Translations under genes and position numbers: made by a program
Notes under the pieces: generated by a model
What the model saw: the letters and a program-made list of their open reading frames with translations, nothing else
Databases searched by the model: none
Told to the model about the DNA's origin: nothing
Shown here: positions 7,704 to 16,451 of the stretch, piece by piece
Position numbering within the stretch: the first letter of the stretch is position 1
How the letters are laid out: every line of letters begins with the position of its first letter
NCBI GenBank assembly: GCA_046590575.1
Contig: JBKJUS010000203.1
Location: 1 to 32,999, forward strand
Direction of reading: 5' to 3'
DNA length: 32,999 nt
Source of the DNA: DATLNF01 sp046590575
GTDB taxonomy: Bacteria > Actinomycetota > Actinomycetes > BP-191

Positions 7704-8420
7704 CTAGCCGGCCTGAAGGCCACCGGCGGACCAAGCCTGGTCCGCACCGTCGGGCACCGCACCATCGACGGTCGGCTCGTCAACCACGGTCGCGTGCGGA
7801 GCATCGATCAATCCGTGCACAAGACGGTGCGCCCCGGCACGCACCTCATCCGCCGATCCGGGCCACAGGGCGTGGGAGAGCACCCACCGCATCGCGGTGT
7901 CGACGAGCGACTCGGTCCCATGACGGGCGTGCAGGCTTCCTGCGGCTTGCGCGAGCGAGAGCCGATCGCGAGCCACACCCGCGGCCCGCTGCCAGAGCTC
8001 GCTAGAGCCGGGGGTGACCAGCGCAGCGACGAGCGCCGGTTCGGTCGGCGCGAGGGCACGTACCACCGCGTGGTTGGAGACGAAGTTGGCAGCGCAGGCG
8101 AGTGCGTCGATGACGGCCGCCGGGGACCCGGGCTGCCCCGGCACAGTGTCGAGCAGGTCGACCAGGTGCTCCACTTCAGCCGCGGCCAGCGCGGCGAGCA
8201 CGTCGTCCTTGGTCCGGAAGTGGTTGTAGAGAGTCGCCTTCGCGACGCCGCCCTCACGGGCGATGTCACCCATCGTCGTCTTGCGGGTGCCGTAACGCGC
8301 CAGGCAGGTCGCCGCTCCGGCGAGGATCCCCGATCGAGCGCGAGACATGCCATTGCCGGCGCGGGTGCGCCCGCCGGTGGTCGGTACAGGCCGGGCAGCT
8401 ACGGCGGGCATGCGGCTCAT
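7704..8420 (-). CDS. TetR family transcriptional regulator
   Basis: A ligand-responsive DNA-binding repressor. The TetR_N helix-turn-helix is plain: GILAGAATCLARYGTRKTTM followed by GDIAREGGVAKATLYNHFRTKDD (about residues 31-72). A helical C-terminal ligand/dimer domain follows. The protein is 238 residues with the ATG at 8420. About 24 residues before MSRARSG are extra for the family, so an ATG at 8348 is an alternative; neither has a strong ribosome-binding site. It lies downstream of clgR on the same strand with a gap of about 108 bp and converges on the membrane protein gene. No target can be named. An imperfect inverted repeat upstream is too weak to call an operator. Confidence 0.88.
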   Translation of the reverse strand: MSRMPAVAARPVPTTGGRTRAGNGMSRARSGILAGAATCLARYGTRKTTMGDIAREGGVAKATLYNHFRTKDDVLAALAAAEVEHLVDLLDTVPGQPGSPAAVIDALACAANFVSNHAVVRALAPTEPALVAALVTPGSSELWQRAAGVARDRLSLAQAAGSLHARHGTESLVDTAMRWVLSHALWPGSADEVRAGAHRLVHGLIDAPHATVVDEPTVDGAVPDGADQAWSAGGLQAG

Positions 8421-8528
8421 CTCAAGGTCGTGATGTCAACAGGTGTGCGGAGGTTGTCCCAGACCACGGCACCGCGGGTCAAGTCGCCGTCGCGAAGAGA
8501 GTGCAACGTCGAGTCGGTTGGCTGCGCC

Positions 8529-8939
8529 TCAGGCGGCTCGTGCGGGTCCGCAACTCGGCGCGGCTGCGGTGCGGCCCAGCCCGGTGGACGGCGGAGCGTC
8601 GACCACCGGGATCAGGCCGATCGAGAGCGCGGCGGGCACGCCGTTGGTCGCGACCTCAAGCCGGTAGAGCGCATCCGCTACCTCAACAAGCAGGTCAGCG
8701 AGACGCAGGTCGAGTGCCCTGCAGATCGCGGAAAGCAACTCACTCGAGGCTTCCTTGACTCCGCGCTCGACCTCGGACAGGTAGCCGAGTGACACACCGG
8801 CCAGTGCGGCGACGTCACGAAGAGTGCGGTGTTGCGCCTCCCTACGGCGCCGGAGCGCAACGCCGATCTGCCGGCGCAGGAGATGGGCGGAGCGGAGACT
8901 CGTACCTGCGGGCCGGCTGCCGCGCACTGTGATCGACAT
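8529..8939 (-). CDS. clgR: ClgR-like XRE family regulator (Clp gene regulator)
   Basis: A 136-residue transcription activator with a Cro/C1-type helix-turn-helix at about residues 39-83, including TLRDVAALAGVSLGYLSEVE and the strongly conserved RGVKEASSELLSAICRALD, which is diagnostic for ClgR. ClgR activates clp protease and stress genes in Streptomyces, Corynebacterium and Mycobacterium, and lies next to cinA/pgsA there too (Rv2745c next to pgsA3). The protein ends in Ala-Ala, the terminal dipeptide reported to target Streptomyces ClgR for ClpP degradation. The start at 8939 is supported by a TAGGGT hexamer 6 nt upstream (leaderless). The pspA-like gene that follows clgR in mycobacteria is absent; a tetR gene lies there instead. 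Confidence 0.88.
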   Translation of the reverse strand: MSITVRGSRPAGTSLRSAHLLRRQIGVALRRRREAQHRTLRDVAALAGVSLGYLSEVERGVKEASSELLSAICRALDLRLADLLVEVADALYRLEVATNGVPAALSIGLIPVVDAPPSTGLGRTAAAPSCGPARAA

Positions 8940-8945
8940 GGCTCA

Positions 8946-8951
8946 ACCCTA
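8946..8951 (-). promoter_or_regulatory. -10 element of leaderless clgR promoter
   Basis: TAGGGT on the minus strand is followed by 6 nt and the clgR ATG. It lies in the 23-nt gap after cinA, so clgR can be transcribed separately from the cinA operon. Confidence 0.55.
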
Positions 8952-8962
8952 CGCCCGCACCG

Positions 8963-10228
8963 TCATCCTCGGGCAGTCGGCTCTCCCGTGACGAGGTGCA
9001 GCCGCAGCAGGTTCAGCGCCGCGACGCAGGCGTAGGTGCGCACCTGTGCCCGGTCCCCCGGCAGCCGCAACGCCGTCGACGTGGCTCCGTCGGGGTCGGC
9101 GATCCCGACGTGGACGGTGCCCACCCGTCGCCCTTCCTGCTCGGCCGGTCCAGCGACGCCGGTGAGGGAGACGCCGTACGTCGTCGCGCACCGCACCCGC
9201 ACCTGCGCAGCCATCTCCTGCGCCGTCTCGCCGGACACCGCGCCGAACTCCTCGAGCAGCCCGTCGTCGACACCCAGGAGATCGGACTTCAGACCGATCG
9301 CATACGCCGTGATGCCGCCGCGGAAGACGTCACTTGCGCCCCCGGGCGCACTCACCATCGCCCCGAGCTGGCCTCCGGTGAGCGACTCGGCGACGGAAAG
9401 CGTCGCACCCCGCTCCCGCAGCAACGTCAGCACCACCTCCTCAAGGGAGTCGTCATCAGCGCCGTAGCACCCAGATCCGAGAGCCTCGCGGGCGAGTGCC
9501 TCCTCCGGCGCGATGGCCTCAAGCGCCTCGGCACGAGACGCCCCCTTCGCACTCAACCGCACTCGCGTTTGACCGCCACTGGCCAGGAAGGCCACCGTGA
9601 CGCCGCCGGCCTTCTCCAGTCGCTCGACCTGGTCGGCCAGTGCCGCCGCGACGGCCGACTCCCACATGCCGGCGGTACGCAGCACCCGGTGCACGAGGCA
9701 CTGGCGTTCGCCAGCCAACGTCAGCAGGTCGGGCAGGACCGAGTCGGTGAACATCGCCTGCATCTCGTGCGGCACTCCGGGCAGTGCGTAGACCACCCCA
9801 CCGAGGAGCTCGATCCGCACGCCGGGAGCGGTGCCTCGCAGGTTGGTGATCGCCGTCGCACCGACCGGCTGGTCAGCCTGCCGGTAGTTGAGTGTCGGTA
9901 CGTCGCGACGGAGCGACTCGAACCGCGCCCGCAGCGCATCCTCGAGAACGGGGTTGCGCACCAGTGGCACGCCAGCCGCCGCAGCCAGGGCCTCCCGTGT
10001 CAGGTCGTCCTGCGTCGGCCCGATGCCTCCGGTGAGGACGACCGCCTCGGCCCGACCGAGCGCTGTCACCACAGCGTCGGCGATCCGGCCGATGTTGTCG
10101 CCGATGACGACCGACGTCGTCACGTCGATGCCTGACTCCGCGAGACGCTGACCGAGCCACGCGGCGTTGGTGTTGACGATGTCGCCGAGCAGCAGCTCAG
10201 TGCCGACCGCCAGCAGCTCAGCTCTCAC
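8963..10228 (-). CDS. cinA: CinA family protein (competence/damage-inducible; nucleotide pyrophosphatase-amidase fusion)
   Basis: A full-length CinA of 421 residues. The N-terminal MoaB/Mog-like domain (COG1058) starts RAELLAVGTELLLGDIVNTN, with VVLTGGIGPTQDDLTREA near residues 63-80 and ALPGVPHEMQAMF further on. The C-terminal domain (from about residue 265, TLSVAESLTGGQLGAMVSA) is the PncC-type nicotinamide-mononucleotide deamidase fold. In CinA proteins the two domains act on ADP-ribose and NMN in pyridine nucleotide salvage. The start overlaps the pgsA stop by 4 nt, so the genes are translationally coupled in the rimO-pgsA-cinA operon. Confidence 0.95.
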   Translation of the reverse strand: MRAELLAVGTELLLGDIVNTNAAWLGQRLAESGIDVTTSVVIGDNIGRIADAVVTALGRAEAVVLTGGIGPTQDDLTREALAAAAGVPLVRNPVLEDALRARFESLRRDVPTLNYRQADQPVGATAITNLRGTAPGVRIELLGGVVYALPGVPHEMQAMFTDSVLPDLLTLAGERQCLVHRVLRTAGMWESAVAAALADQVERLEKAGGVTVAFLASGGQTRVRLSAKGASRAEALEAIAPEEALAREALGSGCYGADDDSLEEVVLTLLRERGATLSVAESLTGGQLGAMVSAPGGASDVFRGGITAYAIGLKSDLLGVDDGLLEEFGAVSGETAQEMAAQVRVRCATTYGVSLTGVAGPAEQEGRRVGTVHVGIADPDGATSTALRLPGDRAQVRTYACVAALNLLRLHLVTGEPTARG

Positions 10229-10884
10229 GCGTTACCTGCCCGGGCGGCTCTGCGAGCCTTCTTCATCGCAGCCCGCTCACTGGTCCGGCGCAGGGTGACC
10301 GCACGCGCGACGTAGTCGATGCCGGTGACCACGGTGACTGCGATCGCCGCCGTCATGACGACCGCGCGCGCCGACGCGAGCAGACCTGTCAGCGGCAGCA
10401 CGTAGAGCCCGATCGCGACTCCCTGCAGGAGGGTCTTGAGCTTGCCGCCCCGACTCGCCGGGATGATGCCGTGGCGGATCACGAAGAAGCGCAGCAGAGT
10501 GATGCCGATCTCGCGCGAGAGCACGAGCACGGTGACCCACCACGGCAGCTCCCCGAGTGAGCTGAGGCCAATGAGCGCCGCACCGGTCAGCGCCTTGTCC
10601 GCGATCGGATCGGCGACCTGGCCGAACTTCGTCACGAGGCCCCGGCTGCGGGCCAGGTGCCCGTCGATGCGGTCGGTGATGCTGGCCACCGCGAAGACCG
10701 CCCAGGCCGCGACCCGCCACGCGTCGTCGGCGCCATCGTCGTGCACGAGCAGGACAGCGAAGACCGGCACCAACAGGGCCCGGAGCACAGTGACCAGATT
10801 GGCGATGTTCAGCGCCGAGACCTCGTCGGGCGGGGTGGCCGCGACGTCGACAACGGCCGGACTGCCTGGACCTTGGCTCTTCAT
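10225..10884 (-). CDS. pgsA: CDP-diacylglycerol--glycerol-3-phosphate 3-phosphatidyltransferase (CDP-alcohol phosphatidyltransferase)
   Basis: An integral membrane enzyme making phosphatidylglycerol phosphate from CDP-diacylglycerol. The 219-residue protein contains the complete CDP-alcohol phosphatidyltransferase signature D-x2-DG-x2-AR-x8-G-x3-D-x3-D at residues 71-96 (DRIDGHLARSRGLVTKFGQV and following). Several hydrophobic helices and a basic C-terminus (MKKARRAARAGNA) are also present. The ATG overlaps the rimO stop by 4 nt (ATGA) and its own stop overlaps the cinA start by 4 nt. The family assignment is certain. The substrate is inferred from the conserved position between rimO and cinA/clgR (Rv2746c pgsA3). 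Confidence 0.92.
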   Translation of the reverse strand: MKSQGPGSPAVVDVAATPPDEVSALNIANLVTVLRALLVPVFAVLLVHDDGADDAWRVAAWAVFAVASITDRIDGHLARSRGLVTKFGQVADPIADKALTGAALIGLSSLGELPWWVTVLVLSREIGITLLRFFVIRHGIIPASRGGKLKTLLQGVAIGLYVLPLTGLLASARAVVMTAAIAVTVVTGIDYVARAVTLRRTSERAAMKKARRAARAGNA

Positions 10885-12323
10885 CGCACATCGGCGACGC
10901 GCCCGGCGAGCGACGGCGCGGAGACCGGCTCGGCGAGGAGGTCGACGCCTTCAGTGCCGACCACCCGGCAGGGCACGAGATCGCCGACTGACAGTCCTGC
11001 GCCCTGCACCGTGACCGATCCGTCCACCTCGGGAGCCTGGTGGGCGCCCCGCCCTTCGGCCACGTCCCCGTCGATCGTCTCGATGAGCACGTCGACAACA
11101 GCACCGACGCGCTCGTCCGCCCGCTGGGCAGTGAGCGATTCGACGAGCGTCGTCAGCCTCGCGAGCCGCCGCGCGATCACGTCCTTGCGCACCTTGCGCG
11201 GCAACGCGGCCGCCTCCGTACCGTCCTCGTCGGAGTAGCCGAACACCCCGACCGCGTCGAGCCGCGCGCTGATGAGAAACCGCTCCAGCTCGGCGTAGTC
11301 GGCGGCAGTCTCGCCAGGGAACCCGACGATGACGTTGGACCTGATGCCGGCATCAGGAGCCACAGCGCGGATCGACGCGATCAGGTCGAGGAAGCGCTCC
11401 GTGTCGCCGAAGCGCCGCATCGCCTTGAGCACCGGCCCGGACGCGTGTTGGAACGAGAGGTCGAAGTACGCCGCAACTCCAGGGGTGTGCGCGATCGCCT
11501 CGATGAGCGACTGCCTCATCTCCGCCGGCTGAAGGTAGGCCAGACGTACCCGGAGGATGCCGTCGAGGGCCGCCAGCTGAGGCAGCACCGTCTCGAGCAG
11601 CCGAATGTCGCCGAGGTCCTTGCCGTAGGACGTGGAGTTCTCGCTGACCAGATGCAGCTCGCGCACGCCCTGCTCGGCCAGCCAGCGCCCTTCGGCGATG
11701 AGCTCGTGCGGACGCCGCGAGACAAAGGAGCCGCGGAAGGACGGGATCGCGCAGAACGTGCAGCGTCGATCACAACCCGAGGCCAGCTTGAGAGCCGCGA
11801 CGGGTCCGGAGCCGAGGCGCCGGCGGATCGGCTGCGGACCGCTGGCCGGTGCACCGGACGGCGTGTCCGGCTCGTCCACGAGGAGGGCGTCCGTCGGCGC
11901 AGACCGTTCGACCAGCGGCAGCAGGCGACGGTCCCGAGGTGAGTGGGACGGCACGGCGCGGCCCTGCATGAGGTCATCGAGACGGGCGGCGAGGTTCGGG
12001 TAGTGGTCAAAGCCGAGCACGGCATCGGCTTCGGGCAGCGACGCCGCCAGCTCGTCGCCGTACCGCTGGGCGAGGCAGCCGACGGCAACCACGGTGCGGT
12101 CGCGCCCGTCGATGTTGAGCGCCGCGGCGCCGAGCAGGGTGTCAATGCTGTCCTTCTTCGCCGCCTCCACGAAGCCGCAGGTGTTGACCACCACGGCGTC
12201 GGCATCGGCGGCGTCGTCCACCACCTCGAAACCGCCGAGCGCGAGCCGAGCGGCCAACTCCTCGGAGTCGACCTCGTTACGCGCGCAGCCGAGCGTCACG
12301 AGGGCGACGCGGCGGGAGGTCAT
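10881..12323 (-). CDS. rimO: Ribosomal protein uS12 methylthiotransferase RimO
   Basis: A radical-SAM enzyme adding a methylthio group to the conserved aspartate of ribosomal protein S12. The 480-residue protein has the N-terminal cluster cysteines Cys13 (TLGCARNEVDSEE), Cys49 (NTCGF) and Cys83 (VGCLAQRYG). The radical-SAM triad is Cys184/Cys188/Cys191 (ASGCDRRCTFCAIPSFRG), and a TRAM domain lies at the C-terminus. The start at 12323 fits the family N-terminus and has TACCCT 6 nt upstream, so the message is probably leaderless. An acidic/proline-rich spacer of about 40 residues precedes the radical-SAM domain. It is the first gene of a coupled rimO-pgsA-cinA operon. Confidence 0.95.
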   Translation of the reverse strand: MTSRRVALVTLGCARNEVDSEELAARLALGGFEVVDDAADADAVVVNTCGFVEAAKKDSIDTLLGAAALNIDGRDRTVVAVGCLAQRYGDELAASLPEADAVLGFDHYPNLAARLDDLMQGRAVPSHSPRDRRLLPLVERSAPTDALLVDEPDTPSGAPASGPQPIRRRLGSGPVAALKLASGCDRRCTFCAIPSFRGSFVSRRPHELIAEGRWLAEQGVRELHLVSENSTSYGKDLGDIRLLETVLPQLAALDGILRVRLAYLQPAEMRQSLIEAIAHTPGVAAYFDLSFQHASGPVLKAMRRFGDTERFLDLIASIRAVAPDAGIRSNVIVGFPGETAADYAELERFLISARLDAVGVFGYSDEDGTEAAALPRKVRKDVIARRLARLTTLVESLTAQRADERVGAVVDVLIETIDGDVAEGRGAHQAPEVDGSVTVQGAGLSVGDLVPCRVVGTEGVDLLAEPVSAPSLAGRVADVR

Positions 12324-12329
12324 AAGTCG

Positions 12330-12335
12330 AGGGTA
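12330..12335 (-). promoter_or_regulatory. -10 element of leaderless rimO promoter
   Basis: TACCCT on the minus strand is followed by 6 nt and the rimO ATG, with no Shine-Dalgarno sequence between. It would start transcription at the first base of the start codon. Confidence 0.5.
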
Positions 12336-12375
12336 CCGGCCGGAATCGGCGTCGGCCGACGCGCGGCAGATCCGC

Positions 12376-13164
12376 TCAGCCGGCTGCGCCGGCGGGATCG
12401 CCGGGTCCGAAGGTCGTGCGCACCACCTGACCGGGACGACCAGGAGAACCGATGTCGCGACCGTTGACAACCAGAGTGACCGCACCGGCGTTGCCGAGGA
12501 GAAGGTAGAGCGGCTTCGCCGAGCGGAAGTCCTTGACCGCGCCGGTCGCGAGGATGCCCTCGAAGAGCTTGGGCCCGCGTGGACCTCCTTCGCGCACCTG
12601 CACGTAACACTTGCCACCCGGCACGCGCACGCGCAAGAACACGCCACCCGGCTGGACGAAGGCGAGGTCCGGACCGGGGGTGGCGCTGACCACCGGCGCC
12701 ACGGACGTCGGGGCGCTCGGCCCGGTTGAGGTCGAAGTCGTCGACGGCACACCCTCAGCCACCCGGCCCGATGACGGATCGCTGGTGGTGAGGAGCGAGG
12801 TCAGCGCCACGACGAGCAGGAGCGCTGCCGCCACGGCCATGGCGGCCGTCCAGTTGGGTCCTCGGCGGTTGGGGACCGCGAGCACCTCGCGCTCGAAGAT
12901 CTCCCGCGCACCCGGTCCGGCGACGCCCGCGTGCACCCGGTCGAAGTCGGCGATGAGAGGCAGGGGGTCGATCCCCAGGTGGGTCGCGATGGCCCGGATG
13001 TGACCGCGGGCGTAGACCGGGCCGCCGCAAAGCTCGACGCCGCCGGCCTCGATCTCGCGGATCAGCACCCCCCGGATCCGGGTAGCCCGGCTGACGTCTT
13101 CGACGCTGAGACGGGCGGCCTCGCGGGCGGCGGCGAGGACCTCGCCGACACTCAATTCAGGCAC
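12376..13164 (-). CDS. RodZ-like membrane protein: N-terminal HTH, one TM helix, DUF4115 C-terminus
   Basis: A cytoskeleton-associated RodZ-type protein. With the GTG at 13164 it has 262 residues. An HTH_25 domain comes first (VGEVLAAAREAARLSVEDVS, TRIRGVLIREIEAG and YARGHIRAIATHLGID, residues 6-66). A basic linker, one transmembrane helix at about 107-126 (TAAMAVAAALLLVVALTSLL) and a Ser/Thr/Pro-rich extracytoplasmic linker follow, then a DUF4115 beta domain (GGVFLRVRVPGGKCYVQVRE to VVRTTFGPG). RodZ links MreB to peptidoglycan synthesis in rods; the actinobacterial role is inferred. The start is uncertain: a TTG at 13155 has GAGAGG 8 nt upstream. The open frame extends further 5', but into the end of the GNAT gene. 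A TACACT at 13217-13222 could be its -10. Confidence 0.83.
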   Translation of the reverse strand: MPELSVGEVLAAAREAARLSVEDVSRATRIRGVLIREIEAGGVELCGGPVYARGHIRAIATHLGIDPLPLIADFDRVHAGVAGPGAREIFEREVLAVPNRRGPNWTAAMAVAAALLLVVALTSLLTTSDPSSGRVAEGVPSTTSTSTGPSAPTSVAPVVSATPGPDLAFVQPGGVFLRVRVPGGKCYVQVREGGPRGPKLFEGILATGAVKDFRSAKPLYLLLGNAGAVTLVVNGRDIGSPGRPGQVVRTTFGPGDPAGAAG

Positions 13165-13234
13165 CTCTCGGGGAGAACCGTCGCCGCTGGGGGGGTCCGC
13201 GGCACACGACGTGCGCAGTGTAGGCGCTGGCCTG

Positions 13235-13879
13235 CTATGTCGGCAAAGAGACGATTGCGTCCTTCGTGGGCGGTGCCGACCCGTCGGCCCGGCGGCTCGA
13301 GCCGGGTCCCACCGCAGCCGAGCCATGGCGTCGTACGCCGGCAGGGCGGGGCAGGTCGAGGTAATAGGACACCTCGTCCCACCGATCGTCACCCAGGCCG
13401 ATGAAGTCCGGGACGCGGCCGCACTCGGTCCAGCCGAGGCTCTCGTAGAGCGCCTGCGCAGCGTGGTTGTTGCCGCGCACCCCGAGCCGGAGCACCTCCA
13501 CGCCCGCTGCTCGCGCGCTGTCGATCAGCGCCACCATCAGGAGGCGGGCGAGCCCGGCGCCCCGCGCGTCAGGATGCACCATCACCTTGCGGACCTCGGC
13601 GTTGCGGGCTAGTACCGGTGGGACGTAGCGGGTCCACATGCCCAGTGCCTCAAGGCGGCCCGACCGGCGTACGACGGCCACCGCGGCTCGTTCTGCGGCA
13701 GCTTTGGCCAGCTCCCGGTCCAGCCAGTTCGCCGTCTCGGTACGGTCGGGCACCTCCACCCAGCCCACCGCCCCACCGAGTGCCACGACGGCAGCGACGA
13801 CCCGGTGGACGTCATCGTGGAGCGCCTCGTCGGCGACGAGCGGCCAGTCGATGGACAGGCCGTCGGGCAGGTCGATCAC
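13235..13879 (-). CDS. GNAT family N-acetyltransferase
   Basis: A 214-residue acetyl-CoA-dependent acetyltransferase of unknown substrate. The GNAT core is clear: AEVRKVMVHPDARGAGLARL (motif A with the R-G-A-G-L-A pyrophosphate loop, residues about 93-112) and, further on, GVRGNNHAAQALYESLGWTE (motif B). The N-terminal half is less typical, and the C-terminal 35 residues look disordered. The GTG start lies 3 nt after the ftsK stop, so translation is probably coupled to ftsK. M. tuberculosis has the acetyltransferase ArgA (Rv2747) in a similar place, but I do not see ArgA-like sequence here, so function should not be transferred. Confidence 0.87.
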   Translation of the reverse strand: MIDLPDGLSIDWPLVADEALHDDVHRVVAAVVALGGAVGWVEVPDRTETANWLDRELAKAAAERAAVAVVRRSGRLEALGMWTRYVPPVLARNAEVRKVMVHPDARGAGLARLLMVALIDSARAAGVEVLRLGVRGNNHAAQALYESLGWTECGRVPDFIGLGDDRWDEVSYYLDLPRPAGVRRHGSAAVGPGSSRRADGSAPPTKDAIVSLPT

Positions 13880-13882
13880 GAC

Positions 13883-16348
13883 TCAACTGCCGCCACGGAG
13901 AGTGGCGAGCACAGCGTCGAGCTCGTCGGGCATGACGAGCACGTCACGCGCCTTCGACCCTTCGGTCGGCCCGACGACACCGCGCTGCTCCATGAGGTCC
14001 ATCAGCCGGCCGGCGCGGGCAAAGCCCACCTTGAGCTTGCGCTGCAACATCGACGTCGAGCCGAACTGCGTGGTCACGACCAGCTCGACCGCCTGCTGCA
14101 GCAGGTCGTCGTCGTCACCTACGTCGTCGTGGCCGCCAGAACCACCGACGTCGCTGCGGGCGGCGGTGCCGACGACGTCATCGCGGAACGCCGGCTGCGC
14201 CTGGCCGATGCAGTGCTTGACGATCTTGGCGATCTCGTCCTCGCCGACGTAAGCGCCTTGGATGCGCTGGGGCTTGCTCGCACCCATCGGCAGGAAGAGG
14301 CCGTCCCCGAGGCCGACCAGCTTCTCCGCACCCGGGCCGTCGAGGATGACCCGGGAGTCGGTGAGCGAGGCTGTGGCGAAGGCCAGGCGCGAGGGCACGT
14401 TGGCCTTGATGAGCCCGGTGACGACGTCGACACTGGGTCGCTGCGTCGCGAGCACGAGGTGGATGCCGACTGCCCGGGCCATGGCGGTGATCCGGCAGAT
14501 CGCGTCCTCGACGTCGCGCGGCGCGACCATCATCAGGTCGGCGAGCTCGTCGATGATGACCAGGATGTAGGGGTAGGGCACGTAGACCCGCTCGCTAGCG
14601 GGGGGCGCAGTGATCTGGCCCGCACGCACCATCCGGTTGAAGTCGTCGACGTGCCGAACTCCGTTAGCCGCCAGGTCCTCGTAGCGCAGCTCCATCTCGC
14701 GCACCACCCACTGCAGCGCCTCGGCCGCGCGCTTGGGGTTGGTGATAATCGGCGTGATGAGGTGCGGGATGCCGCCGTAGTTGGTCAGCTCGACGCGCTT
14801 GGGGTCGATCAGCAGCATGCGCACGTCGTCCGGGGTCGCTCGGCTCAGCACGCTCGCGATCAAGGTGTTGATGCAGGTGCTTTTGCCTGCGCCGGTCGCG
14901 CCGGCGATCAGGATGTGCGGCATCTTGGCGAGGTTGGCGACAACGTAGCCGCCCTCGATGTCCTTGCCGAGCCCGACGAGCAACGGATGGTGGTCGTCTG
15001 CCGCCTTCTTCGACCGCAGCACGTCGCCCAGGCTGACCAGCTCACGGTCGGTGTTGGGGATCTCGATGCCGATTGCGCTCTTGCCGGGAATCGGGCTGAT
15101 GATGCGGACGTCAGGCGACTTCACGGCGTAGGCGATGTTGTGGCTCAGCTGCATCACGCGCGCCACTTTGATCGCCGGCCCGAGCTCAACCTCGTAACGC
15201 GTGACCGTCGGGCCGCGGGTGAAGCCCGTCACCTGCGCGTCGACCTGGAACTCGTCCAGGACGTTGCTCAGCGCGGCGATAACGATGTCGTTGGCGGGGG
15301 TCTTGGCCTTCGCGGGGGTGCCCGCCCGCAGCATCGTGGTCGGCGGGAGGAGGTAGCCGGCGACCGGTAGAGGCAGTTGCTCGGCGCCCCGCGGCACCGG
15401 CACGGGGTCCGCCGGGACCGGTGTCAGCGGGACGGCGGCGGGAGGTGCGTCCGCTGCGTCCGTGGCGACCTCGCTCAGGTCGGCCATCACGCCGACGCGG
15501 CGACGGGAGGGGCGTCGGCGTCCAGGCGCCTCCCCGTCGGTGGCGGTCAGGTCGATGACGGCCGGTGCGGGCGGCGTACGGCGGAGCAGTCGGTCGCGCA
15601 GTGTGGCGAGTCGGGTCGGCACGGCATGCAGCGGTGTCGCCGTGATCACGAGCAGGCCGAACCCAGCGGCCAGCACCAGCAACGGCACCGCGAGGAGGAC
15701 AGTGAGCGCTGACTCCAGCGGCGAGGCGAAGAGGAAGCCGACGATCCCACCGGCCCGGCGCATCGCGCTGGCACCGTCCGGCGGGACCGGTGTGCCGTGC
15801 GCGAGGTGGACGAGCCCAAGAACGCCGCCGGCCACGAAGAGCCAGCCGATGGCGAGGCGACCGCGGCTGCCGGGGTCGCTGGGCCGGCGGAGCAGACGCC
15901 ACGCCATCGCGAGGAGGAGGAGCGGGACGAGCGCGGCGGCGGAACCCACCGCGCCCCGGACGACGGCCGCGGTGAGCATGCCGAGCACTCCCCCGCCGTG
16001 CCACCAGACGGCGACGGCGGTGACCAGCGCAGCAGCGATGGCGGCGAGCCCGGCCCCGTCGCGTCGGTGCGCGGGGTCGAGGTCACGAGCCCCGGCACCG
16101 AGGGTTCGGACTGCGGCGCCGACCGCATGCGCGAGCAGCGCCCAGAGGCCCTGGGCGGCGCGGAACAGGGCCCGGAGCACCACGGCGCCGAAGGGTGGCC
16201 GCGACGCCGGCGGGCGGCTGGCCGGCTTACGGGACGGCGCGCGTCCCGGAGCCGGCTGACGAGCCGACCCCGTCGAGCCGGACCGGACCGGTCGGGACGC
16301 CGGTGCGGAGCGGGTCGTCGGGCGCGCCGAGGGCGCACGGGTGGCCAT
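13883..16348 (-). CDS. ftsK: DNA translocase FtsK
   Basis: A septum-located DNA pump that clears chromosome termini during division. The 821-residue protein has an N-terminal basic/proline region, four or five membrane segments within residues about 95-240, and a linker. The motor domain has Walker A GATGAGKS (483-490) and Walker B LVIIDELADLMM. The C-terminal gamma winged helix (TTQFGSTSMLQRKLKVGFAR, AGRLMDLMEQRGVVGP) recognises KOPS-type sequences. I chose the ATG at 16348 because TACGGT lies exactly 6 nt before it (leaderless). An in-frame GTG at 16390 would add 14 residues. The GNAT gene follows 3 nt after the stop. Confidence 0.96.
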   Translation of the reverse strand: MATRAPSARPTTRSAPASRPVRSGSTGSARQPAPGRAPSRKPASRPPASRPPFGAVVLRALFRAAQGLWALLAHAVGAAVRTLGAGARDLDPAHRRDGAGLAAIAAALVTAVAVWWHGGGVLGMLTAAVVRGAVGSAAALVPLLLLAMAWRLLRRPSDPGSRGRLAIGWLFVAGGVLGLVHLAHGTPVPPDGASAMRRAGGIVGFLFASPLESALTVLLAVPLLVLAAGFGLLVITATPLHAVPTRLATLRDRLLRRTPPAPAVIDLTATDGEAPGRRRPSRRRVGVMADLSEVATDAADAPPAAVPLTPVPADPVPVPRGAEQLPLPVAGYLLPPTTMLRAGTPAKAKTPANDIVIAALSNVLDEFQVDAQVTGFTRGPTVTRYEVELGPAIKVARVMQLSHNIAYAVKSPDVRIISPIPGKSAIGIEIPNTDRELVSLGDVLRSKKAADDHHPLLVGLGKDIEGGYVVANLAKMPHILIAGATGAGKSTCINTLIASVLSRATPDDVRMLLIDPKRVELTNYGGIPHLITPIITNPKRAAEALQWVVREMELRYEDLAANGVRHVDDFNRMVRAGQITAPPASERVYVPYPYILVIIDELADLMMVAPRDVEDAICRITAMARAVGIHLVLATQRPSVDVVTGLIKANVPSRLAFATASLTDSRVILDGPGAEKLVGLGDGLFLPMGASKPQRIQGAYVGEDEIAKIVKHCIGQAQPAFRDDVVGTAARSDVGGSGGHDDVGDDDDLLQQAVELVVTTQFGSTSMLQRKLKVGFARAGRLMDLMEQRGVVGPTEGSKARDVLVMPDELDAVLATLRGGS

Positions 16349-16354
16349 GGTGCG

Positions 16355-16360
16355 ACCGTA
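16355..16360 (-). promoter_or_regulatory. -10 element of leaderless ftsK promoter
   Basis: TACGGT on the minus strand, 6 nt (CGCACC) before the ftsK ATG, with no ribosome-binding site between them. Confidence 0.5.
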
Positions 16361-16451
16361 ACCCGTTCCCACCAGGCTCACAATCACCACGAGTCACACG
16401 CCCGACCGTGGCGTCACCCCAAACGACGCGGCGCGCCCCGGCCCACAAGAT

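Noticed and set aside
8435..8458. Imperfect inverted repeat GTCAAC-N12-GTTGTC upstream of tetR as a TetR operator
   Set aside because: Only 5 of 6 bases per arm match and there is no -10/-35 context to anchor it. Such short repeats are expected by chance.
13235..13879. The GNAT gene next to ftsK as ArgA (Rv2747 counterpart)
   Set aside because: The position is similar but the sequence around the acetyl-CoA site and the N-terminus do not resemble ArgA, so position alone is not enough.
13805..15370. 521-codon plus-strand ORF opposite ftsK
   Set aside because: Antisense shadow of the ftsK motor domain, composed mainly of Asp/His/Val/Arg runs with no family resemblance. A similar shadow at 16195-17763 opposite rnj was rejected for the same reason.
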